Position numbers and translations under genes: made by a program. Of a DNA stretch of 64,000 nucleotides, positions 57,991-64,000 are shown piece by piece; within the stretch, counting starts at the first letter, position 1; every line of letters begins with the position of its first letter. The stretch comes from Sipunculus nudus (taxonomy: Eukaryota; Annelida; Sipuncula; Golfingiida; Sipunculidae), in assembly GCA_026874595.1 (NCBI GenBank), contig CM049309.1, forward strand, positions 20,251,076 through 20,315,075. Reading direction: 5' to 3'. The notes beneath the pieces are model-generated. The model saw only the letters and a program-made list of their open reading frames with translations, was not told the DNA's origin and did not search any database.

Positions 57991-59995
57991 ACATTTAAAA
58001 AAACTAGGAGGAATTGCTCATTTCTTTTGAGAAACATTTCTAGAATCGTTTAAAGCGCTCTCTATATATCTCCGCCGAATACTGCGCTCACTGCGTTCTA
58101 GCCATGCATGTAGTTTCCGGGCATATCGGTATCAGGTATTTCTTGAGATCGATGCCTGGTTGTCCATTGGCTATTTTCTTTGGGGGTGCTTATAAACGAA
58201 ATCGTTGAATCCACGTACCACACAGCCATTGTCCGACTTTCTATTATGGTAGCTTGATACATCTAGAATACTGTCAAATTATGGTATCAGTTTTGTGCTA
58301 CTGACCGGGGTAGGACTAGTTGCTAATTAGCGAATGTAGATATTTCTGGAAATGTATAGGTATATAAAAACAATGTATATGTAAATGAAAGCACACTTTC
58401 AGGAAATAAAAATATCAAGTCTAACAAAACTGTTTTATTATCTTGTTGCATAAAACTTTTAAATGGTCGCTCAAACTTTTAAACTTTGCCGTTAAATTAT
58501 ACTTGCTGATAAAATAAAACTTTATATTATGTTCCTATTTATACTCTGATTAGGCCTAATTTTACTTTAATGATTTAAAATGAGCTGCGAGATATTTTGG
58601 CATGTAGTCAGTTTTTTTTTTCTTCGATAGAACTGTTTGAGAATACTTCAATGAACTACTCACTTTGCATAAATAGAAATGAAAAGGTTCAGGTGATAAC
58701 ATATCTAAACCTGGAACTACAGGAACATTTGACACTGAATGAGTTGCAGCTGATGCTAAAATTCCTGTAACTCACTTTATTCAAGGCCAAGTAATAAACA
58801 TTTCTGGAAATATCTGTCACTGTTATATATATTATTTTACACTTATAATATCAATGTCTCTCTCTTTAAGATACGACATTCGCTGTTTCTGTTCCTGAAT
58901 CTCTAGATTTACAAGCCCTCCCACGAAGTAATTAATACCTTTCGATAACACCCCTCTGTAACACTTTTGCCTCCCGTTCCTCTCGCTCTCGAACTCTTTA
59001 AGACATTTTATGGATCAGGCGAGTAACAACAGTTAGTACATAAGGCTTGCTTATCTCGTTACATTTGTGCAAGTAATACAGGTGCCGCTTCCACCGCAAA
59101 GTGATTGTATGTATAAACATTTATCGTTTTTACTTATGTCTCATTTCTTATTTTCCAAAGATTTGCTTTATGTTGCCCCACCCTTTTTACTAAGAGTGAA
59201 TGAATTGAGATACATGTATAGGAATTTAAAATAAATATTGAGACTGAAATAAAGAAGTTTATAGGAATTTTCATATAAATGTAGGACAAATGTAGGGGTT
59301 TTCACATCACATTCGTTGATATCGTTACTTTAATTCAACGACCATACGTTATAAATGCAGGTCTGTTGACTCGATGCATAGATGGTTATATTTGTAAAAC
59401 TGGAACAGGTTAGGGTCTAAAAGGAGCAGGGAATTAAAAAAGGCCTTTATACCAATAATTATTTAATAAAAACAGTTAATCGGAAACCTGATATTGTTTA
59501 CTGACAGTAAAAAGGGAAATAATTGAGATTACAGTCTAAATGCTGGAAAACATAGAAAGTTATAGAAGACCATTTATCACAGGAAAATATTAGAAACAAT
59601 GGCCGTATATTGGTGTTTCTTTCTGTAATGTTACCTTGGAAGACAAAGATACCTGCGTTTATCATTGTAATTCGGCATTTTTTCCAATCAGAAATAAGAT
59701 ATTTTTCTGACAATCCTTAAGCTGAAAATATTGAGCATTTGTTATCCTAAAAGTCTGGAGACCTTAATTCATTATATGCTATGTCCTTGTAGCTGACTGA
59801 TAATCTGGTGCTAAAATACAGAAATTAAATTTGTTATTTTCATGATAAATATGCCTTCACTAATGAGGTTTTACTAGTGAGGTAAGACTTCTATAGACCA
59901 AATATATTTTTTTATTCGCTGCAAGTTCAGTGTCCTCCTATCTTTTGTATTTAAGCAATTTAAGACAACCAAAAAAGACACTGTTCCATTTTTAT
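57991..59995. other. AT-rich stretch, no gene seen
   Basis: No recognisable protein or RNA; homopolymer T runs and weak repeats only. Confidence 0.4.
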
Positions 59996-62323
59996 ATTTT
60001 ATTGCTTGCCGTAAATCTTTGATTTCGGCAAGCATGTTGGTCAGTTGCGTATGTATGTCTGTTTGTTGCTAGATGGAATCAAAGATTTCAGCAAGCATCT
60101 TAGTCAGTTCCGTGTGTTTGTTGCTTGCTGGAATCCAAGATTTGCCTGTGCCATCAGTTCATCTAGTCATATGTTATCTCAGATGTGTCAGTTCGTCAAC
60201 TTTATAAACTTTATAAACGGAGGAAACTTGAATGCCTGCAGATATGTATGTATGGACCCACTCGTTTTGGGTCATGGCTATGAAAAGGGTAGGTGTGAGA
60301 GACAATTAGAGCAGTCTGCAATTTTGTGTAGGGTCCATCGGGATTAATTAATTGGCGTGTCAGCGGCTTGGGGATTTGCTGGTTAAAACTTCTTTATAAA
60401 TATATACCGGACGGGCTGAGCAATTATGCAGGGCAATAGGAACGTCACAATAACAGTGTGCCCTGAGACCTGCCCAGACCTTAACCTCAGCTACATAATC
60501 TATAGCTTATTTTTTCCCCTGGGTCCTCTCCTTAACCTAGCTCAGTTATCTGGTCTCAACCTTGTGTCAGTTTGTCAGTATGTCTGTCTGTTTGGCAGTT
60601 GTCCTTAATTTCGCCTGCTTGCTTGATCTTGGGTCTTACAGTTAGCAATCTACAGGCCAGAGATTTGCAGGAATCCTTTCGAAATTGGTACATCTTATGT
60701 CTTACAGAAATATCTCGAAAGGAATTTCATTTTCTGGATATGGCCGACTGGGGGCGCTGCACTAGAACCTCCCTATCATATCATTTTGCGGCCATATCTC
60801 CAAAATTATCAATTTTAGCTACATAAACTATAACTCATTTTGTTTCTTAATATCTTCTCCTTGTAATCATCTAGTCATCTGTAATCTGAAATGTGTCAAT
60901 CCGTCAGTATGTTTGTCCGTTTGTCGGTTGTTGTCAGCTTTGTTTGTTTTCATGTTTTTTTTGTGTGATATATACCATTCTAAAGGCCAATGTTCATTAG
61001 GAATCGCTCAGAAAGTCACTCAATTGATGAAAAACTTACTATTTGTATCGTCTGTCCCTCTGTGTGTCATTTCATCTTCTGGCAAGCGCTCGACCTCTGG
61101 TCGTCTAGTTTGTCTGTTTGTCTTTTCCGTCTCTACAAGCAATAATTTTGCAGCAATCGCTTTCAAACTTACACAGTTGACAGAAAACAAAAAGTCCCCC
61201 GAGCCTATTGTTTTTGGTCAAAATAGGTCGAAGATCAAGGTCAATGTCATTGAAAAACCACGAAATCTTAATTTAGACATTGCCTCGTTATTATTAGTCC
61301 AATCTTCACAAATATGAGCTCAATATCTTCCACTGGATCTTATCTATAATCTGGTCTCGTCGGCTGGTCTCAATCCTGTTTCACTTTGTCAGTATATATG
61401 CCGTTTGTCAGTTGTCCTCAATTTTACCTGGTTTTGGGTTCTGGCGTCTTTCATATAGCATTTAACAGGCATCAGTTTGGCAGCAACCCCCTCGAAACGG
61501 GTACATCTTATGTTCTACACTAATATCTCGGACCCAATTTTTCATTTCCGGATATGGGCTAAGGGGCGCTGCATTCGGATTTCCCCATCAGATAATGTTA
61601 TGACCATATCTGCGAAACTATAAATCTCATTTACATAAACTATAGCTCGTTTCTTCCTCTGAGTCTTCTCCATAACCTGGTTAAGTCATGTGGTCTCAAT
61701 CTTGTGTCGCTTGGTCAGTATGTCTGTCTGTTTGTCAGGCAACATTTTGTAGTAATCTTTTTTTAAACTGGTACATCTGATGTCTAACACCAATGTCTCG
61801 AATTTTTTTTTATTCTCCAGATATGGCCGCCAGGAGGCGTTGCACCCTTTCGAAACTGGTACATCTTATGTCCTACACTAATATTTCGTACTCAATTTTT
61901 CATTTTGCCGATATGGCCGCTAAGCGGCGCTGCGTTTGAACTTCTCTGAGTCTTCTACATAACCTATTTAAGTCATCTGTTTTAATCTTGTGTCATTCGG
62001 TCAGTATATCTGTCTTTTTGTGAATTTTCTGCTTGCTGGTTCTTGCGTCTTACTTGTAGCATGAAACTGGTACATCTTTTGTCTGATACAAATATCTCAA
62101 AACTATTTTCTTTCCATTTTCAGAAAATAGTCGCCAGGGGGCGCTGCACGTAAAGCACTACAACAACAAAGCATGCCTCATTTGCTCCTCTTCACCTTCC
62201 CCACATCTTTGTCTAGTCAGCTGTTATCTCAGATGTGTCACATTCTCAGTATGTCTGTCTGTTCGTCTTTTGTTGTCAGCTTTGTCTGCTTGCTTGTTAT
62301 TTTGTCTGATTTGTCATTCTACC
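59996..62323 (+). repeat. Tandem array of about 300-480-bp units with CTCF-like cores
   Basis: Units begin GTCAGTATGTCTGTCTGTTTG (about 60573, 60903, 61386, 61715, 62000, 62247). They contain GGTACATCTTATGTC(T/C)TACA, (A)ATATCTCG and GATATGGCCGCC followed by AGG(G/A)GGCGCTGC, at 60744, 61556, 61828, 61915 and 62132. 59996-60180 has an introductory GCAAGCAT(C/G)TT(A/G)GTCAGTT repeat. Frames are not shared between units. Confidence 0.85.
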
Positions 62324-62895
62324 CAGGTGAAAAAATAATGCAGTAAAACTGCAGAAAAAATATTGCAGTATAACTGTGTTTTTGCGGGAGCAGTAAATTT
62401 ACTGCACAAGTTGGATACTGCAGTAATACTCACAGTAAACTGCAGTAAATTACTGTAATATAGCAGTGTTTTTGCGGGAGCAGTATATACACTGCAGTAT
62501 TAGGTGAAATGTACTGCAGTATAAGGTAAAAAAAATACTGCAGTAAAACTGCAGAATACAGCAGTGTTTTTGCGGGAGCAGTATATTTACTGCAGTATGA
62601 GGTAAAAAGTACTGCAGTAATTAGTAGAAAATACTGCAGTAAAAATGCAGCAAGATAATGCAGTAAATATACTGCACCCGCAAAAACACTGCAGTATGAA
62701 GAATATACTGCAGTAATTTTCTGCAGGTGTACTGCAGTATACCTTATATGCAATGCAGTACAATACTGCAGTACACAGACTGCAGCAAATTTGCAGTACA
62801 GTACAGCGGTATATATCTGCAGTATACTGCAGTATACCATATATATGCACTGCAGTACAAAAGTGTAGCACACAGACTGCAGTACATTACTGCAG

Positions 62896-62947
<52 letters not shown>

Positions 62948-63493
62948 TAAATACTGCAGTATTTATACTTAACATACTGCTTTGCAACACTTCAGTCCAG
63001 TACTGCAGGAGTACAAATACCACAGTATACAATACTGAAGTATAATTGCGTTACAATACAAAAATGTGTGTTTCTCTCCTATTCATTTGTCCGGCTTGAG
63101 TTTATTTGTCTTCATTTGCCTATTCACTTCTCTTGTGCTGTGGATTCACAAAGGTTGTGTTTCTCAGCCATGCAGTTATTTTGGATCAACAGTATACTAG
63201 GGTGTTATACAATATACTTACATAATGATATCGTAATATAAAAACATAAAATATGATATAAAATTGTTCTGATTTTTACCGGTATTTTCATAATTATTAC
63301 AAAAATTATTGATTATAACTTAATTTTCATGATATGGTGCCATGCATTAGTATATTATTTTAATAATAATAATTATTATTAAAATTATCATCATTGTTAT
63401 TATTATTATTATTATTAAAAATATTATTGTTATTTTGAAACGTCCTTTTATAAAAATTCATTCATGTAAGTGTTGTTTCCATAAAGTAACTAT

Positions 63494-63550
<57 letters not shown>

Positions 63551-64000
63551 ATTAAATTATATAATTAAATATTTTTATAGTAACTGAATCAGCCGTTTGT
63601 GTTATTCCAATAAATCAAAACTACTTTAGACATTTAAATTCTTTTTAATATAATTGAAAATAATTGTTGATATATATCTTCTTAACAGATTATGATTGAA
63701 AAAAAATCAATTTCAATCAGATGAGATTTCAATTATTTGAAATATAATTTATGAAATATTTAATTTATAAAATTTAAACATACTTAAAGTAATTAATACA
63801 TTCTACTGCCCCCCTTTACTGGGTAATGTATCAGTCTACATGATTTTCTTAAAAAAATCTAGTGCATAATGCATATATTATTACAACAGCGTATTGTGTA
63901 GTGGATAATAGTCATTAATACTGCAATAATTTTGCAGAATACTTCAGTAATACCTCAGGAGGTGCAGCAAAACTGCAGTATACCTCAGATATACTGCAGT
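62324..64000. mobile_element. Dense TACTGCAGTA palindrome element, right end outside the window
   Basis: From CAGGTGAAAAAATAATGCAG (62324) onward, CTGCAG occurs every 20-30 bp. GCAGTGTTTTTGCGGGAGCAGTA recurs near 62373, 62463 and 62563 and is inverted at about 62670 (TGCACCCGCAAAAACACTGC). CTGCAG motifs fade after 63030, the interior is AT-rich with TA runs (62900-62942, 63497-63550), and they resume at about 63915. This is the layout of a transposon with subterminal repeat arrays, cut by the window end. Long frames here come from the repeat. Confidence 0.6.

Noticed and set aside
62430-63032. 200-codon minus-strand frame
   Set aside because: It is translation of the TACTGCAGTA repeat and a TA microsatellite.

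Overview
This is eukaryotic, almost certainly animal, DNA. It shows no operons, no rRNA genes and no complete host gene, and most of it is AT-rich with many short-sequence arrays, homopolymer C/G tracts and degraded mobile elements. Several repeat styles (GTCC/GTCT microsatellite heads, GACCTT-rich monomers, tRNA-type SINEs, R2-like and LINE fragments) suggest a lophotrochozoan, probably a mollusc. That is an inference from repeat character, not from a gene.

Layout. Positions 1-1690 hold degenerate repeats. 1690-4750 is a GC-rich, strongly C-skewed island with a CpG-rich segment, a plausible intron, and a broken I-PpoI-like His-Cys box endonuclease at 4405-4723, the only recognisable non-retroelement protein in the window. 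5.5-6.4 kb is a 76-bp tandem array in which each unit carries a long hairpin; a minus-strand SINE and a poly-C minisatellite follow. 8.4-13.4 kb is repeat cassettes. 13.4-21.0 kb is a cluster of R2-like non-LTR retroelements on the minus strand: one degraded copy (14846-21004) is split inside its reverse transcriptase by a younger, nearly intact copy (16506-19481), and a third fragment lies at 13396-14030.

21-46.5 kb holds nested transposons, a LINE with an ATTC-repeat tail, a 2.1-kb hAT-type element with perfect 8-bp target duplications (30111-32209), and long tandem arrays whose monomers differ but share the core AGGKGGCGC, often as the palindrome AGGTGGCGCCACCT. 46.5-64 kb is mostly AT-rich and gene-free. 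It contains a second hAT-type element (51048-51914), a 1.5-kb long-TIR element with a 10-bp target duplication (52401-53917), a pogo-like element (54590-56001), a SINE, an array of CTCF-like sites (60.0-62.3 kb) and a dense CTGCAG-palindrome element that runs off the window.

The window is therefore best read as an intergenic or heterochromatin-like transposon landscape. Its most interesting parts are the endonuclease in its island, the nested R2-like elements outside rDNA, and the shared CTCF-like core in otherwise unrelated tandem repeats.
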